Source: Hyphomonadaceae bacterium
Lineage (GTDB): Bacteria > Pseudomonadota > Alphaproteobacteria > Caulobacterales > Maricaulaceae
Direction: 5' to 3'
Assembly (NCBI GenBank): GCA_013001295.1
Contig: JABDMW010000040.1
Location: 62,001 to 126,000, forward strand
Length of the DNA stretch: 64,000 nt
The notes beneath the pieces were generated by a model, which was not told where the DNA came from, did not search any database, and worked only from the letters and a program-made list of their open reading frames with translations. This document shows, piece by piece, positions 18,102 to 27,653 of this stretch. The translations under genes and the position numbers were made by a program. Positions within the stretch are counted from its first letter, which is position 1, and each line of letters opens with the position of its first letter.

Positions 18102-18584
18102 ATGAGCTCACCTGAAATAAACTGGCCGGAAGACTATCATCCTGACGCCTGCCCCATCCACGTCGTCAATTCTCTGATTATGGATGTAACGTGCGAACAG
18201 GCCTGGGATAAATTGGTGCGCCCGCTCGATTGGCCAAGCTGGTATCCCAATGCGTCGAATGTCGAACTGATCAACACCACCACTGAGGCGCTGGCCAAAG
18301 GCAACCGGTTTCGCTGGAAAACCTTCGGCATCACGATAGAATGCACGGTGGAAGAATGCATCCCCTCCACGCGTATCGCCTGGTCGTGCGAGCGCTTTGG
18401 CATGAAAATATACCATGCCTGGCTTCTCAAACCGCACCCGCATGGCTGTGAAGTCATCACGGAAGAAACCCAGAAAGGGTTCCTGCCCCGCCTGTCCCAT
18501 ATGCTCCGCCCCAAACGCATGCACACATATCACCAGATCTGGCTGGAGCAGTTGGAGAAGGTCGCACGTCCCCAAACGCGGTAA
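18102..18584 (+). CDS. SRPBCC (START/Bet v 1-like) ligand-binding protein
   Basis: The start chosen is the ATG of MSSPEINWPED, preceded by AAGAAG; GTG 18075 and ATG 18081 are alternatives. The 160-residue protein shows the START-like pattern of an N-terminal strand (VVNSLIMDVTCEQAWDKL), DWPSWYPNASNVEL, a beta-sheet core and a long C-terminal helix (HTYHQIWLEQLEKVA). These proteins hold hydrophobic ligands in a helix-grip cavity. The ligand is unknown. It follows the GFA-like gene closely. Confidence 0.8.
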   Translation: MSSPEINWPEDYHPDACPIHVVNSLIMDVTCEQAWDKLVRPLDWPSWYPNASNVELINTTTEALAKGNRFRWKTFGITIECTVEECIPSTRIAWSCERFGMKIYHAWLLKPHPHGCEVITEETQKGFLPRLSHMLRPKRMHTYHQIWLEQLEKVARPQTR

Positions 18585-18687
18585 GTTTCGTCATCGGCGA
18601 GCATGTGCAAATCAGCATAGTTTATCAGGCCGAATCTTGTAAAAGGGAAACTGAGTTTTCGAAAACGGCAAGAAAAGACCAATAAAT

Positions 18688-20133
18688 ATGCCTGCAATTT
18701 CCAACCTAAACATAACAAAAATTGCCCTCCTCTCCTTCTGTGTTTTGGGGTTGACGGGGTGTGGATCCTCAAAACCCGGCACTCAAAATTCGGCATCGAT
18801 AGATTACACGGCCAAAATCGTTGACGGATATGAAGTTCCGGGCCCGGTCAAGTCCGCTGACTTCCTGCCGGGCGAACTGTTGGAGAGCCCTTTTCATTTA
18901 GTAGCGGCCGCCGCCCATAATGACGGTTTTGCCAATGCCTACGAAATTGAGACCGAAGATTATGTCTTTGTTGTCCAAGGAACGGAATTGGCCCTTCGCC
19001 GCATATTGGAAATCGAAGCCACGGAACGCGCGCGTGACATATCTTCATTAAAGACCGTCGGCGGGACCGCCGCCAAAAAAACCGGCAACCTTGTCGCAAC
19101 ACCTTATCGGTTCTTAAAAGCCGGATTTAACCGCACAAAGAAAGTCGATTCCGCCAAAGATGCGCTTTTATTGGTCCCGTCCGGGGTCGGTGAGGTCTTG
19201 GGCAAGGTTGGAACCGGTATTTATGAAATGGGCAAAACCGGTGTGGGTGTCGCCAAGGATGGTGTCGAAGCGGTCGCCGACGGCGACGGGGATCGCTGCA
19301 GCGTCGGTGAATGCGCCCGTGACGCCGGCTCGACACTCAAGTCAGGATTTGATTCCCTCACCGGCACGAAAAGCCGGGCCCGCCGTCTGCATCAGGAATT
19401 GGGTACGGATCCTTTTACTGACAATCATTTACTGCAACGCCAGGTCGCCCGCGTTGCCTATTCCGGCAGCTTGACATCTGCCGGTTTTTCGGTCGGCCTC
19501 GGCTTTGTCGGGGTGCCCGCGTTTAATGCGTATGCCAGCGGTGTCGGCTATTATAATAATGCCGAATACCTGGCGCAATATTCTGACCCGGATGCGCGCC
19601 GCGAACAAGAGCGGGCCCTGCTTGAGAGCTGGGGCGCTGATCCGACCCATATCGATAATTTATATAGCAATGATGCCTTTACACCGACCACCCGCACACG
19701 CCTGGTTCAGTCCCTGTCCAAAGTAAATTCACCTGAAGAACGGCTCAACATCCTCGCCGCTGCCGTGCCCATGCGTTCTCGATATCTGGTGAATGTCCAG
19801 TTGCGCACCTTGCGCCACATGGTCGAGTTACAGCAAAAAGGTGGACGGATCCTGACGCTGCAGCGCGCGCCACTCACCATTGTTAAGCGTACCGACGGGA
19901 CCGAGGTGCTGACCATCGCCGCAGATCATTTAAAATGGACGCCGCTGGTGACCGATTATATTGGACAATTTGCGCAACTCCCGACGCAGGGCGCACGAAA
20001 GGAAGTGCATATTCTAGGCGCGGGTTCCAAGCTGTTCAAACGAAAAGCCAAGGCCCTGGATCTGCGGGTTGTTGAGATACCGAGCCACAACACGCCCGGA
20101 CCGGTGCCAATTTCATCGAGGCCTGCTCGATAA
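18688..20133 (+). CDS. Lipoprotein of unknown function coupled to a PhoX-like gene
   Basis: This 481-residue protein has a lipobox (LGLTGC) and a Ser-rich linker. The middle region (about 120-220) is Gly/Val-rich and amphipathic (SGVGEVLGKVGTGIYEMGK) and includes a short Asp-rich loop (ADGDGDRC). I recognise no domain. The stop and the start of the following PhoX-like gene overlap as TAATG at 20131-20135, which implies translational coupling and a shared process at the envelope. Confidence 0.75.
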   Translation: MPAISNLNITKIALLSFCVLGLTGCGSSKPGTQNSASIDYTAKIVDGYEVPGPVKSADFLPGELLESPFHLVAAAAHNDGFANAYEIETEDYVFVVQGTELALRRILEIEATERARDISSLKTVGGTAAKKTGNLVATPYRFLKAGFNRTKKVDSAKDALLLVPSGVGEVLGKVGTGIYEMGKTGVGVAKDGVEAVADGDGDRCSVGECARDAGSTLKSGFDSLTGTKSRARRLHQELGTDPFTDNHLLQRQVARVAYSGSLTSAGFSVGLGFVGVPAFNAYASGVGYYNNAEYLAQYSDPDARREQERALLESWGADPTHIDNLYSNDAFTPTTRTRLVQSLSKVNSPEERLNILAAAVPMRSRYLVNVQLRTLRHMVELQQKGGRILTLQRAPLTIVKRTDGTEVLTIAADHLKWTPLVTDYIGQFAQLPTQGARKEVHILGAGSKLFKRKAKALDLRVVEIPSHNTPGPVPISSRPAR

Positions 20134-21335
20134 TGCATACGCGTCGCAGTTTTATTCAACACTCCGGTGGTCTGCTCGCCGTCGTCTCGGCAGGAATGGC
20201 AACCGCGTGCACGAAGAGTCTGGCACCGCCGCCAACGTCGCCTCCGGTCACCACAGGGATAAGCCAGCTGGACGATATCGGTCCCTTATTGGAAGCGGAT
20301 CCAAACGGAGTCCGGCTCCCAGTCGGATTTACCTCGCGGATTGTCGCTCGGTCCGGCGAGGCCCCGACGCCGCAATCCGACTATATCTGGCATGATGCGC
20401 CGGACGGCGGCGCCGTATTTGAATTGGCGAACAATGGCTGGGTCTATGTTTCCAACAGTGAAGTTTCCAGACGGTCAGGCGGTGTTGGTGCTTTGGTATT
20501 TGACGCGCATGCGAATGTCGTCGATGCCTATTCCATCCTGTCCGACACGACAAGCAATTGTGCCGGGGGCGCTATGCCCTGGGGTAGCTGGATGTCGTGC
20601 GAAGAATTTTCAGACGGCCAGGTCTGGGAATGCGACCCGCTGAATAGTAAAGCGGCTCAGGTCTATCCGCAATTGGGATCATTTGCCCATGAGGCCGTCG
20701 CGTATGATACCGACACCGATATCTTGTATATGACCGAAGACCGACGTGACGGTGGACTGTACCGGTTTGTACCAGACCAGTTAACCGCCGACGGCTTTGC
20801 GGATTTTTCAGCCGGGCAGCTTCAAATCGCTGTCGTCAATCCGGCTGATTATTCGATTGACTGGCAGCTTGTCCCCGACCCATTGGCCCGTACCACGCCG
20901 ACGCGAAAGCAAGTGGTAAGCGCGACCCGTTTTAATGGCGGTGAAGGCATTGTTTACTTTGGCGGAAAAGTCATCTTCGCCACCAAAGGCGACAATGTCA
21001 TTTGGTCCTATGACACCGTCTCCAATGCGCTTTCAACCCTATATGAATTTGCATCCTCACCGTCTCCAGTTCTAAGTGGCGTCGATAATATTGGCTTAAC
21101 GCTGGACGGGGAGCCGATCATCAGCGAGGACGGGGGCGATCTTCAGATTGTTGCCTTGACCAAGTCCGGCAAGGTTGCGCCAATCGTTCAACTGATCGGG
21201 CATGACAGATCCGAAATTGCCGGCCCGGCGTTTTCGCCGGACGGGAAGAAACTGTATTTCAGTTCGCAACGCGGCACCACAGGGCGATCGCGCGACGGGC
21301 TCATATTTGAAATTTCCGGCCCATTCCACACCTAA
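20133..21335 (+). CDS. PhoX-like (DUF839) Tat-exported protein
   Basis: The 400-residue product starts HTRRSFIQHSG, a twin-arginine-type signal, with a Cys (TAC) near residue 26 that may also be a lipobox. The rest is a beta-propeller-like protein: FTSRIVARSGE, DGGAVFELANNGWVYVSNSE, MPWGSWMSCEEF, SFAHEAVAYD, MTEDRRDGGLYRFVP and AGPAFSPDGKKLYFSSQRG. These match the PhoX/DUF839 family of calcium/iron-dependent phosphatases. It is shorter than canonical PhoX (over 600 residues), so phosphatase activity is not assured. It overlaps the upstream lipoprotein gene by one base. Confidence 0.85.
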   Translation: MHTRRSFIQHSGGLLAVVSAGMATACTKSLAPPPTSPPVTTGISQLDDIGPLLEADPNGVRLPVGFTSRIVARSGEAPTPQSDYIWHDAPDGGAVFELANNGWVYVSNSEVSRRSGGVGALVFDAHANVVDAYSILSDTTSNCAGGAMPWGSWMSCEEFSDGQVWECDPLNSKAAQVYPQLGSFAHEAVAYDTDTDILYMTEDRRDGGLYRFVPDQLTADGFADFSAGQLQIAVVNPADYSIDWQLVPDPLARTTPTRKQVVSATRFNGGEGIVYFGGKVIFATKGDNVIWSYDTVSNALSTLYEFASSPSPVLSGVDNIGLTLDGEPIISEDGGDLQIVALTKSGKVAPIVQLIGHDRSEIAGPAFSPDGKKLYFSSQRGTTGRSRDGLIFEISGPFHT

Positions 21336-21384
21336 TAAACCCAAGCGTCGATCATGCCGGAATGTCGTCCCAGGCGAATGACGG

Positions 21385-23604
21385 TTACAGCTTCAGCCGT
21401 CGCAGGCGCAGGGCATTGGTGATGACGGAAACCGATGACAGGCTCATGGCGGCGGCGGCGATCATCGGGCTCAGCAATAAGCCAAACACCGGATAGAGCA
21501 CCCCGGCTGCGACCGGCACGCCCAGCGCATTATAGATAAAGGCGAAGAACAGGTTTTGTCGGATATTGCCCATGGTTGCGCGGCTTAACTTCCGCGCTTT
21601 TGCGATCCCCATAAGATCACCTTTGACCAAGGTAACGCCGGCGCTTTCCATGGCCACATCGGTCCCCGTCCCCATGGCAATTCCGACATCGGCCTGCGCC
21701 AAGGCGGGCGCGTCATTAATCCCGTCCCCGGCCATGGCGACCCGTGCACCCGCGGCCTGCAATTCCCGGACAATCCGGTTTTTATCTGCCGGTGAAACGT
21801 CCGCATGCACCTCATCAATACCAACCTTGTCCGCGACCGCCTTCGCCGTGCCGGCACTGTCACCGGTCAACATCACCACCCGCAAGCCGTCCGCGTGAAG
21901 ACGGGCAATCGCCTCGGCAGTTGTCGGCTTGATCGGATCAGCGACACCGATTAGCCCGGCGGTCTGATTATCAATCGCGACGAACATAATGGTCTGGCCT
22001 TGTGCGCGGTAAGTTTCCGCTGCGTCGGCGAGCGTTTCATCGTACACGCCGATCCGGCGCATCATTTTATGATTGCCGATGGCAACGGCTTTTCCGCCGA
22101 CACTGCCTTCGGCGCCTTCGCCGGTAACCGATTGAAAATCCGAGGCCGCGCTGAAGTCGATACCGCGCTCGCGCGTTCCCGAAACGATGGCTTCTGCGAG
22201 CGGATGTTCACTTGCCAGTTCAACGGCTGCGACCGCAGCAAGCAGCGCCGACTCGGTCAGCCCCTTCACCGGATTGACGGTGACCAATTGAGGACGGCCC
22301 TCGGTCAGGGTTCCGGTTTTATCAACAATGACCGTATCAACTTTTTCCAAAGTCTCCAACGCCTCGGCGTTCTTGATCAAGATGCCGTTGGCTGCGCCTT
22401 TTCCGGTGCCCACCATAATCGACATCGGTGTGGCCAGGCCGAGGGCGCAGGGACAGGCGATGATCAAAACCGCGACGGCGTTGACGATGGCAAAGGCCAT
22501 AGCGGGCTGCGGCCCGAATATGGCCCAGACAAAAAAAGTGATGATCGCAATCGCGACGACAGCTGGAACGAAATATCCCGACACCGTGTCGGCCAGTTTC
22601 TGGATGGGCGCCCGCGACCGTTGCGCTTCTGACACCATGCGTACGATCTGGGCCAGTAATGTATCTTCTCCAACCCGTAAGGCTTTCATGACCAGTGTCC
22701 CGGTGCCGTTGACTGTGCCACCGGTCAGCATTTCGCCATCGTGTTTCTCGACCGGGATCGGCTCGCCGGTGACCATGGCTTCCGTAACGCTTGAGCGTCC
22801 CTCGACCACCTCGCCGTCGACCGGGATTTTTTCACCGGGCCGGACCCGCAAACTGTCGCCCGTCTGCACCTGTTCCAGAGCAATTTCTTCTTCGCGACCA
22901 TCGGCGCGGATAATGCGGGCGGTCGGCGGTGCCAATTCCAGCAATTCCCGGATCGCGCCGGAGGTTGACGAGCGGGCCCGCAATTCCAAGACCTGTCCCA
23001 ACAGGACCAGGGTCGTGATAACGGCGGCTGCCTCAAAATACACATGCACATTGCCGGTATGACTGCGAAACGAACTCGGGAACAGTCCGGGCGCAATGGT
23101 CGCGATTACAGAGTAGAAAAAAGCGACGCCGACGCCTAAGGCGATCAGGGTAAACATATTAAGATGGCGCGTTCGCAAGGATTTCCAGCCGCGCTGGAAA
23201 AACGGGGCAGCGCCCCATAATACAACAGGCAGAGCCAATGCCAATTGTCCCCAATTGGCAAAGCCTTCGGGTATCAGCTGTTTGAATGGCTGGCCCGGGA
23301 TCATATCCCCCATTGCATAAATAAATAACGGCACAGCGAACAAGGCGCTGACCCAGAAACGCCGCGTCATGTCCCGCAATTCGCTGTCGTCCTGTGCGCC
23401 AATGGTTACTGTTTCCGGCTCCAGCGCCATGCCGCAAATCGGACATCCGTCATTCTTGACGTGGCGCACCTGCGGATGCATGGGGCAGGTCCAAACCGTG
23501 CCAGTATATCCGATCGGGATTAAATCAAATTCGGTGTTCGCTTGATCTGTTTTGCCCGCACCAGTGGAGCAATGTGTGTGGTCATGATGATCCATCTCCA
23601 GCAT
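21385..23604 (-). CDS. Copper-type heavy-metal P1B-ATPase
   Basis: The protein has 739 residues. The His-rich N-terminus (MDHHDHTHC) is followed by a heavy-metal-binding domain with [12 protein letters not shown] and [11 protein letters not shown]; there is no classical CxxC HMA domain. Eight membrane helices are present with the transport motif CPC ([12 protein letters not shown], ~385). Others are the actuator loop [10 protein letters not shown], phosphorylation site DKTGTLTEG (~426), EHPLAEAI (HP motif), and [16 protein letters not shown]. The CPC motif with HP predicts Cu(I)/Ag(I) export from the cytosol. Start could be ATG 23604 or ATG 23595; neither has a good ribosome site. It is convergent with the PhoX-like gene and divergent from the UrcA gene. 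Confidence 0.93.
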   Translation of the reverse strand: MLEMDHHDHTHCSTGAGKTDQANTEFDLIPIGYTGTVWTCPMHPQVRHVKNDGCPICGMALEPETVTIGAQDDSELRDMTRRFWVSALFAVPLFIYAMGDMIPGQPFKQLIPEGFANWGQLALALPVVLWGAAPFFQRGWKSLRTRHLNMFTLIALGVGVAFFYSVIATIAPGLFPSSFRSHTGNVHVYFEAAAVITTLVLLGQVLELRARSSTSGAIRELLELAPPTARIIRADGREEEIALEQVQTGDSLRVRPGEKIPVDGEVVEGRSSVTEAMVTGEPIPVEKHDGEMLTGGTVNGTGTLVMKALRVGEDTLLAQIVRMVSEAQRSRAPIQKLADTVSGYFVPAVVAIAIITFFVWAIFGPQPAMAFAIVNAVAVLIIACPCALGLATPMSIMVGTGKGAANGILIKNAEALETLEKVDTVIVDKTGTLTEGRPQLVTVNPVKGLTESALLAAVAAVELASEHPLAEAIVSGTRERGIDFSAASDFQSVTGEGAEGSVGGKAVAIGNHKMMRRIGVYDETLADAAETYRAQGQTIMFVAIDNQTAGLIGVADPIKPTTAEAIARLHADGLRVVMLTGDSAGTAKAVADKVGIDEVHADVSPADKNRIVRELQAAGARVAMAGDGINDAPALAQADVGIAMGTGTDVAMESAGVTLVKGDLMGIAKARKLSRATMGNIRQNLFFAFIYNALGVPVAAGVLYPVFGLLLSPMIAAAAMSLSSVSVITNALRLRRLKL

Positions 23605-23961
23605 ACTATATGATTGGGCAACACGGTCAAACGGACATATATCAAGAATTACTTATGTAGGCAGACCAATATTTGGCGATTAAGCCCGTCCGTACCCACC
23701 ACCTGGGCATGATCCGCGTTTTTTATTGCATGAAAGTATCATTTGCATTGAAAATCGCAGTGATCATTAAATTATATTGTCCCGTAACAGCTGATTTAAC
23801 AGACTGGTATCGAGGGAAATGTACGGCTTGCCGTTAAAAATCCGATGAAAATCCGGGCAAATATTAATATCTGACGCCTTGATATTGTGCAGGGTAGGCT
23901 AAGCTCAGCAGACCTGTCGGTTTTTTCTTGGCTTGACGAGATTTCCAACGCAATGAAAAGC

Positions 23962-23986
23962 TGTGACGTGGCAAAACCATGTCACA
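23962..23986 (+). promoter_or_regulatory. Hairpin I in the UrcA leader
   Basis: TGTGACGTGG (23962-23971) pairs with CCATGTCACA (23977-23986) around loop CAAAA, with one G-U pair. It begins 92 nt before the UrcA start codon. The half-sites recall CRP sites, but their spacing is too wide for CRP. Its last three bases are shared with the outer stem of hairpin II. Confidence 0.55.
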
Positions 23987-24025
23987 CATAAGTTGCGGCA
24001 AGGCTGCCACCTTGCCGCTATGTGT
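23984..24025 (+). promoter_or_regulatory. Hairpin II in the UrcA leader
   Basis: The inner stem GCGGCAAGG (23995-24003) pairs with CCTTGCCGC (24010-24018) around loop CTGCCA. The outer stem ACACATA (23984-23990) pairs with TATGTGT (24019-24025), leaving a 4-nt bulge (AGTT). It ends about 17 nt before the ribosome site. The outer stem competes with hairpin I for ACA 23984-23986. Confidence 0.6.
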
Positions 24026-24053
24026 CAACAAGCATTAAAGAAAGGAACTCCCA

Positions 24054-24413
24054 ATGCTTACTCAACACAATAAACTTTTGGCCCGTTCTCACAAACGAGT
24101 CAATATTGCCGCCGCTTTTGCAACTGTCGCTATGCTGTTCTCAACGCCGACATTCGCGTCCGAGATTCAGGATAGAGAGATAAAAGTCAGATTCAAAAAA
24201 GTTGAACTGACCAGCGAAAACGGTGTCCAGACAGTCTATAAAAAATTTCAGCGAAAGGCCAAAAAAGCGTGCAAATTCCGAAGCGTAACACCGGAGGGAG
24301 ATGTCATGACCAAGGAGGCCTGCATTGAAGACTTGGTAAGCCAATTCGTCAGCGACGCAAATATTCCCGTCCTGACGGTTTATCACAACGAGGCAAAAAC
24401 CAAAGTCGGATAA
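24054..24413 (+). CDS. UrcA-family secreted small protein
   Basis: The 119-residue protein has an N-terminal signal segment (AAAFATVAMLF, cleavage near TFA). The mature part begins EIQDREIKVRFKKVEL, with TVYKKFQRKAKKACKF, KEACIEDLVSQFVSDANI and PVLTVYHNE. Two Cys (in KKACKF and KEACIE) plus the C-x-x-x-L-V...A...I...L-x-x-x-H pattern define the UrcA family (alphaproteobacterial, function unknown). The ribosome site is AAGGA, 8 nt before ATG. The transcript has two leader hairpins and a 16-bp 3' hairpin. A second family member is at 53855. Confidence 0.85.
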   Translation: MLTQHNKLLARSHKRVNIAAAFATVAMLFSTPTFASEIQDREIKVRFKKVELTSENGVQTVYKKFQRKAKKACKFRSVTPEGDVMTKEACIEDLVSQFVSDANIPVLTVYHNEAKTKVG

Positions 24414-24419
24414 ACTTAG

Positions 24420-24461
24420 CGTCCGGGATATCAGTTAGGGAGGACACTGATATCCCGGGCG
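24420..24461 (+). terminator. Strong 16-bp stem-loop just after the UrcA stop codon
   Basis: The 13-bp core CCGGGATATCAGT (24423-24435) pairs perfectly with ACTGATATCCCGG (24446-24458). Three more pairs (one G-U) extend it to 24420 and 24461, around a 10-nt loop. There is no U-tract, so it is either a weak intrinsic terminator or an mRNA 3'-end stabiliser. Confidence 0.55.
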
Positions 24462-24560
24462 TGAAAGTCCGTTCAGCCATGCGGATCGGACACCGCCAAT
24501 TCGCTCTTCAAAAAACCGGTATCTTTGCTATACTTACCCTGCGTAAATCAGGGGATGCAA

Positions 24561-24905
24561 ATGAGCGATACCACAAACCGCAATGACAAATTCCAGAGCT
24601 TTGAGGAATTTTATCCGTTTTACCTGGGCGAGCATGCCGACCCGAAATGCCGGCAGATGCATTATATGGGCACTTCCCTCACTTTCGTCATGTTGGGATT
24701 GGGCATTTTTGTGCACCCGCTCTGGCTGTTGGCAATTCCCTTTGCCGGGTACGGATTTGCCTGGCCGGCACATTTCTTTGTCGAGAAGAACAAGCCCGCC
24801 ACCTTCACCTATCCGCTGTGGTCGTTGATCGGGGATTACAAAATGTTTTTCTCTTGGCTCACCGGCAAGCTCCCGGCCCAGCTCAAGGCCGCCGGCATTA
24901 ATTAG
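24561..24905 (+). CDS. DUF962/Mpo1-like membrane protein
   Basis: The start is the ATG of MSDTTNRND, 6 nt after AGGGG; ATG 24555 is an alternative. The 114-residue protein follows the Mpo1/YGL010w pattern closely: FQSFEEFYPFYLGEHADP, RQMHYMGTSLTF, two membrane helices, then AWPAHFFVEKNKPATFTYP and LWSLIGDYKMF. The conserved His residues (EH, MHY, AHFF) correspond to the iron ligands of yeast Mpo1, a 2-hydroxy fatty-acid dioxygenase of ER lipid turnover. The bacterial members probably act on fatty acids in the inner membrane. It is monocistronic. Confidence 0.88.
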   Translation: MSDTTNRNDKFQSFEEFYPFYLGEHADPKCRQMHYMGTSLTFVMLGLGIFVHPLWLLAIPFAGYGFAWPAHFFVEKNKPATFTYPLWSLIGDYKMFFSWLTGKLPAQLKAAGIN

Positions 24906-24983
24906 CACAAATCACGACGATAATTTGACAAGGAAATTCGTTTCCGACACAGTCCGCCGATAATAATATGTCGGGGGTTCATC

Positions 24984-26693
24984 ATGGGCAAATGGGGTAA
25001 GTTTTTCGCAGTTTTGGTTATCGGGATTATTTTGGCCATCGTTGCGATCCTGCCGCCTACGCCATTATCCGAAGATGCTCCTGCCGATCAATTCTCGTCG
25101 GGACGGGCCATGCAAGATGTGCGCATCATCGCCGCCGAGCCGCATCCGACCGGCACGCCGGAAAACGCCAAGGTGCGCGCCTATTTACAAACCCGCCTCA
25201 TAGAGCTTGGGCTTGAGGTCAGCACATCGGAATCGCAAATCGACGAGCTGGGCCTGAAACGGCTGAACCGGTGGAAGGGCGAGTCCAAGACCGAGCAAAC
25301 CATTGTCAACATCATTGGGGTCATGCAGGGTGTTGATCGCTCCAAGCCGGCGCTCTTGCTCATGGCGCACCATGACACGGTGTGGGAGTCCCCGGGCGCT
25401 GCTGATGCCACCATCGGCGTCGCCAGTATTCTCGAGATTATTCGTGCGATCAAATTGGATAGCCAACCGGCGCGTGATGTGATTGTCTTGTTCACTGACG
25501 CCGAAGAGGTCGGGCTGGTCGGGGCCGAAAACTTTTTCAGGGATAACCCGATGGCGGACACCATTGGCGCGGTCTTGAACTTTGAAGCAAGGGGCGGTGG
25601 CGGCACCACTAATATGTTCCAGACTTCAGCCAATAATGGCAATGCGGCCGCGCTCTATGCCAAGTCGGTCAAGCAGCCGAGCGCCTCATCGCTGTCGATA
25701 TATGTTTACAATGCGCTTCCCAACGACACGGACCTGACCCCGGCATTGGAAAAGGATTACGTCGCCTATAATTTCGCCCATATCGGCCGGGCCGGTTTGT
25801 ATCATTCGCCGAAAATTGACGCCGATGCGCTCGAAGAACGCACGCTTCAGCATATGGGTTCGCAAGGGCTGGATCTGACCCGCGCCCTGCTCGCGGCAAT
25901 CGATTTCCCTGCCCAGAAACGCGACGCCACATTTTTTGATGTGTTCGGATTTTTCACCATCATCTACCCACCTGCACTGGGCTGGCTGTTTTTAATTAGC
26001 ACGACGCTGTGTTTCACCGTCTTCGCCAATTTCAAACAACGGCGCGCGGACTTTTTCAACGGTGCTGTTCGCATGGTCAGCTTTTTGGTTGTTGGCGGTG
26101 CCGTCTTGTATGCCCTGAACTGGCTGTCCGGTGCCAATGCGGGGTCCAATTATTACGACCGGCTGGCCGCGATCCCGAAACTGGAAGTGGTGGCGATCCT
26201 GGCAGGTCTGGCGCTGGCCATCGGGTTTTTCGGGACATCAAAATATGGGTTCGACAAATTTCTCGGCGCGGCTTTTCCGATTTTGCTCATCGGGTTCGCC
26301 GGGCAAGCCTTGGCCCCGACCGCGACCTATTTCATTTCCCTGTCATTGCTGATGTGTGTCGTGCCTGCCTATGCCCGTCACCGCTGGCCGGACAATGCCT
26401 TGATCCCTTGGGTCGCCGCCTTGCTCGCCGCTCTCGTGGTCGGGTATATGATCATGCTCGGGCATTTGCTGTTGCTGGGCGTCGGGCCGACCATGCTACC
26501 GGTGGCCATCCTGACAGCCGCCATCGCCGTCATGGCGCTGCTTCCGTTCTGGCAGGGCCTGACCAAAAGCCGCGCCAAAATGCTGGCGCTTGTCGGCCTG
26601 GCCCTCGCGGTTGTCCTGGCGCTCTACATCCGGCTCGACCCGATGGCCGCCACGGTACCGATCTATTCGCTTCCGGGCTCAGTGATCCACTAA
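24984..26693 (+). CDS. Membrane-anchored M28 family zinc peptidase
   Basis: The 569-residue protein has one N-terminal helix (FFAVLVIGIILAIVAIL). A periplasmic M28 aminopeptidase domain (about 40-315) carries the metal motifs LLMAHHDTVWESPGAADATIG, LFTDAEEVGLVGAENF, LNFEARGGGG and YHSPKI. The last ~240 residues form about eight membrane helices. This architecture matches bacterial relatives of the vacuolar Pff1/ERMP1-type peptidases. The usual second-metal Asp after 'G' is present (AAD). It probably trims periplasmic peptides. It is convergent with the downstream minus-strand gene, with a 12-nt gap. Confidence 0.88.
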   Translation: MGKWGKFFAVLVIGIILAIVAILPPTPLSEDAPADQFSSGRAMQDVRIIAAEPHPTGTPENAKVRAYLQTRLIELGLEVSTSESQIDELGLKRLNRWKGESKTEQTIVNIIGVMQGVDRSKPALLLMAHHDTVWESPGAADATIGVASILEIIRAIKLDSQPARDVIVLFTDAEEVGLVGAENFFRDNPMADTIGAVLNFEARGGGGTTNMFQTSANNGNAAALYAKSVKQPSASSLSIYVYNALPNDTDLTPALEKDYVAYNFAHIGRAGLYHSPKIDADALEERTLQHMGSQGLDLTRALLAAIDFPAQKRDATFFDVFGFFTIIYPPALGWLFLISTTLCFTVFANFKQRRADFFNGAVRMVSFLVVGGAVLYALNWLSGANAGSNYYDRLAAIPKLEVVAILAGLALAIGFFGTSKYGFDKFLGAAFPILLIGFAGQALAPTATYFISLSLLMCVVPAYARHRWPDNALIPWVAALLAALVVGYMIMLGHLLLLGVGPTMLPVAILTAAIAVMALLPFWQGLTKSRAKMLALVGLALAVVLALYIRLDPMAATVPIYSLPGSVIH

Positions 26694-26705
26694 AAACATC
26701 GTTAG

Positions 26706-27473
26706 TTAGTCAACACCCAACTCTTGTTGACGATCATCGATAAGCGCGCCGATTTCGATGTATTTGAGCCGCATGCGTTCATACGTCGCTTTGCGTTCAT
26801 TGGTCAGTGCAGAACGCATCAGAAGCGAATTGCGAAACTGCAAAGTCTTGAATACTGCTGGAATTTCTTCAATTTTCGGCAACTCTTTCAACCAAGGGAC
26901 CCGAACAACCGAATCAGTGAGACCCGGTTTGCCCATAATCTTCGCCAACTCCACATGGTCATATAACAAGGGATCGCCAAACCGCTCCAACGCGTACAAT
27001 TCATGTTGTTTTTCAGTTTCTGTTTCTTCTACTAACGCCGCCATTTCCTGTAATGCCGTCACAAGATCTTCGTTGGCCAATATTCCGAGACGGCCGGACC
27101 CTTGCAGGGTTTCGAAGGTCGTTTGCCTGATTTCGACGGATGGAAATGACCAGAGGGCCGCCTCGATCAGCTCAACCGCTTTATCCGGATCAAGTTTGGA
27201 TCGTGTTCCGATGCTATACTCATACAAAGTTTCGCGGGCTTTTTCTTGGATTTCGGCTTTCGCAGTAATTTCTGCAATTTCAATAAGGGACTCATTGGTA
27301 TCCTGTTCCAAAGTATCGAGATAGCCAAATTCAGCCCGACGCTCGGCCCGTTCTTCATTCCAATTGGTAACCTGGAATGCGATGAGGATTCCGGCAACGA
27401 CGATGAAAAAATCAAGAAAAACCGCAAACCAGTTTTGGTCACGTACATGTTTTGTGAGGGAACGCAGCAGCAT
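26706..27473 (-). CDS. Single-pass membrane protein, array paralogue 1 (DUF6090-like)
   Basis: The 255-residue protein has a GGAG ribosome site 7 nt before ATG. The N-terminus MLLRSLTKHVRDQNWFAVFL leads into one membrane helix (DFFIVVAGILIAFQVTNWNE). The rest is soluble, mostly coiled or helical sequence (EERAERRAEFGYLDTLEQD...). The helix plus 'TNWNE' resembles DUF6090-type proteins of unknown function. It shares about 40 N-terminal residues with the gene at 27845-28654 but the remaining ~210 residues show no evident similarity. It lies at the downstream end of a chain of 5'-end fragments and palindromic repeats. Confidence 0.8.
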   Translation of the reverse strand: MLLRSLTKHVRDQNWFAVFLDFFIVVAGILIAFQVTNWNEERAERRAEFGYLDTLEQDTNESLIEIAEITAKAEIQEKARETLYEYSIGTRSKLDPDKAVELIEAALWSFPSVEIRQTTFETLQGSGRLGILANEDLVTALQEMAALVEETETEKQHELYALERFGDPLLYDHVELAKIMGKPGLTDSVVRVPWLKELPKIEEIPAVFKTLQFRNSLLMRSALTNERKATYERMRLKYIEIGALIDDRQQELGVD

Positions 27474-27492
27474 TAGTTAACTCCGTCCATTC

Positions 27493-27599
27493 CGTCATTA
27501 CCCCGCTCGTCGGGGTAATCCAACTCTGGGCCTACACGATTCCTATTGTACGACGGAAAACAACAGGGTTGGATTACCGGGACAGGCCCGGCAATGACG
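27493..27599. repeat. Palindromic repeat type B, copy 1 (107 bp)
   Basis: Terminal CGTCATTACC and inverted GGCAATGACG bound two facing hairpins: CCCCG..CGGGG with GTAATCCAACTCTG, and GGGTTGGATTACC with CCGGG..CCCGG. It equals copy 2 (28674-28780) in length and layout. It ends 20 nt upstream of the start codon of paralogue 1. Confidence 0.85.
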
Positions 27600-27637
27600 A
27601 AAGGTGGAACATGTTTTGTCAGGGATTGGAGCAGCAT
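27600..27637 (-). pseudogene. 5'-end fragment of the array gene (codons 1-10), joined to repeat B1
   Basis: The reverse strand reads MLLQSLTKHV then runs into the type-B repeat. A purine-rich ribosome site (GGGGGGG) precedes the ATG. The first ten codons differ from the paralogues at one position. Confidence 0.7.
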
Positions 27638-27653
27638 TAGATCACCCCCCCGC

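Larger units (their letters stand above)
23605..24053. promoter_or_regulatory. 449-bp divergent intergenic region between P-ATPase and UrcA genes
   Basis: No open reading frame with a plausible start is seen. The left part is AT-rich and should hold the ATPase promoter. I could not identify a CueR-type operator by eye. The right part, from 23962, contains two hairpins directly upstream of the UrcA ribosome site (AAGGA at 24042-24046). Confidence 0.5.

Noticed and set aside
23962-23986. CRP binding site (TGTGA..TCACA)
   Set aside because: The half-sites are 15 bp apart rather than 6. An RNA hairpin explains the symmetry better.
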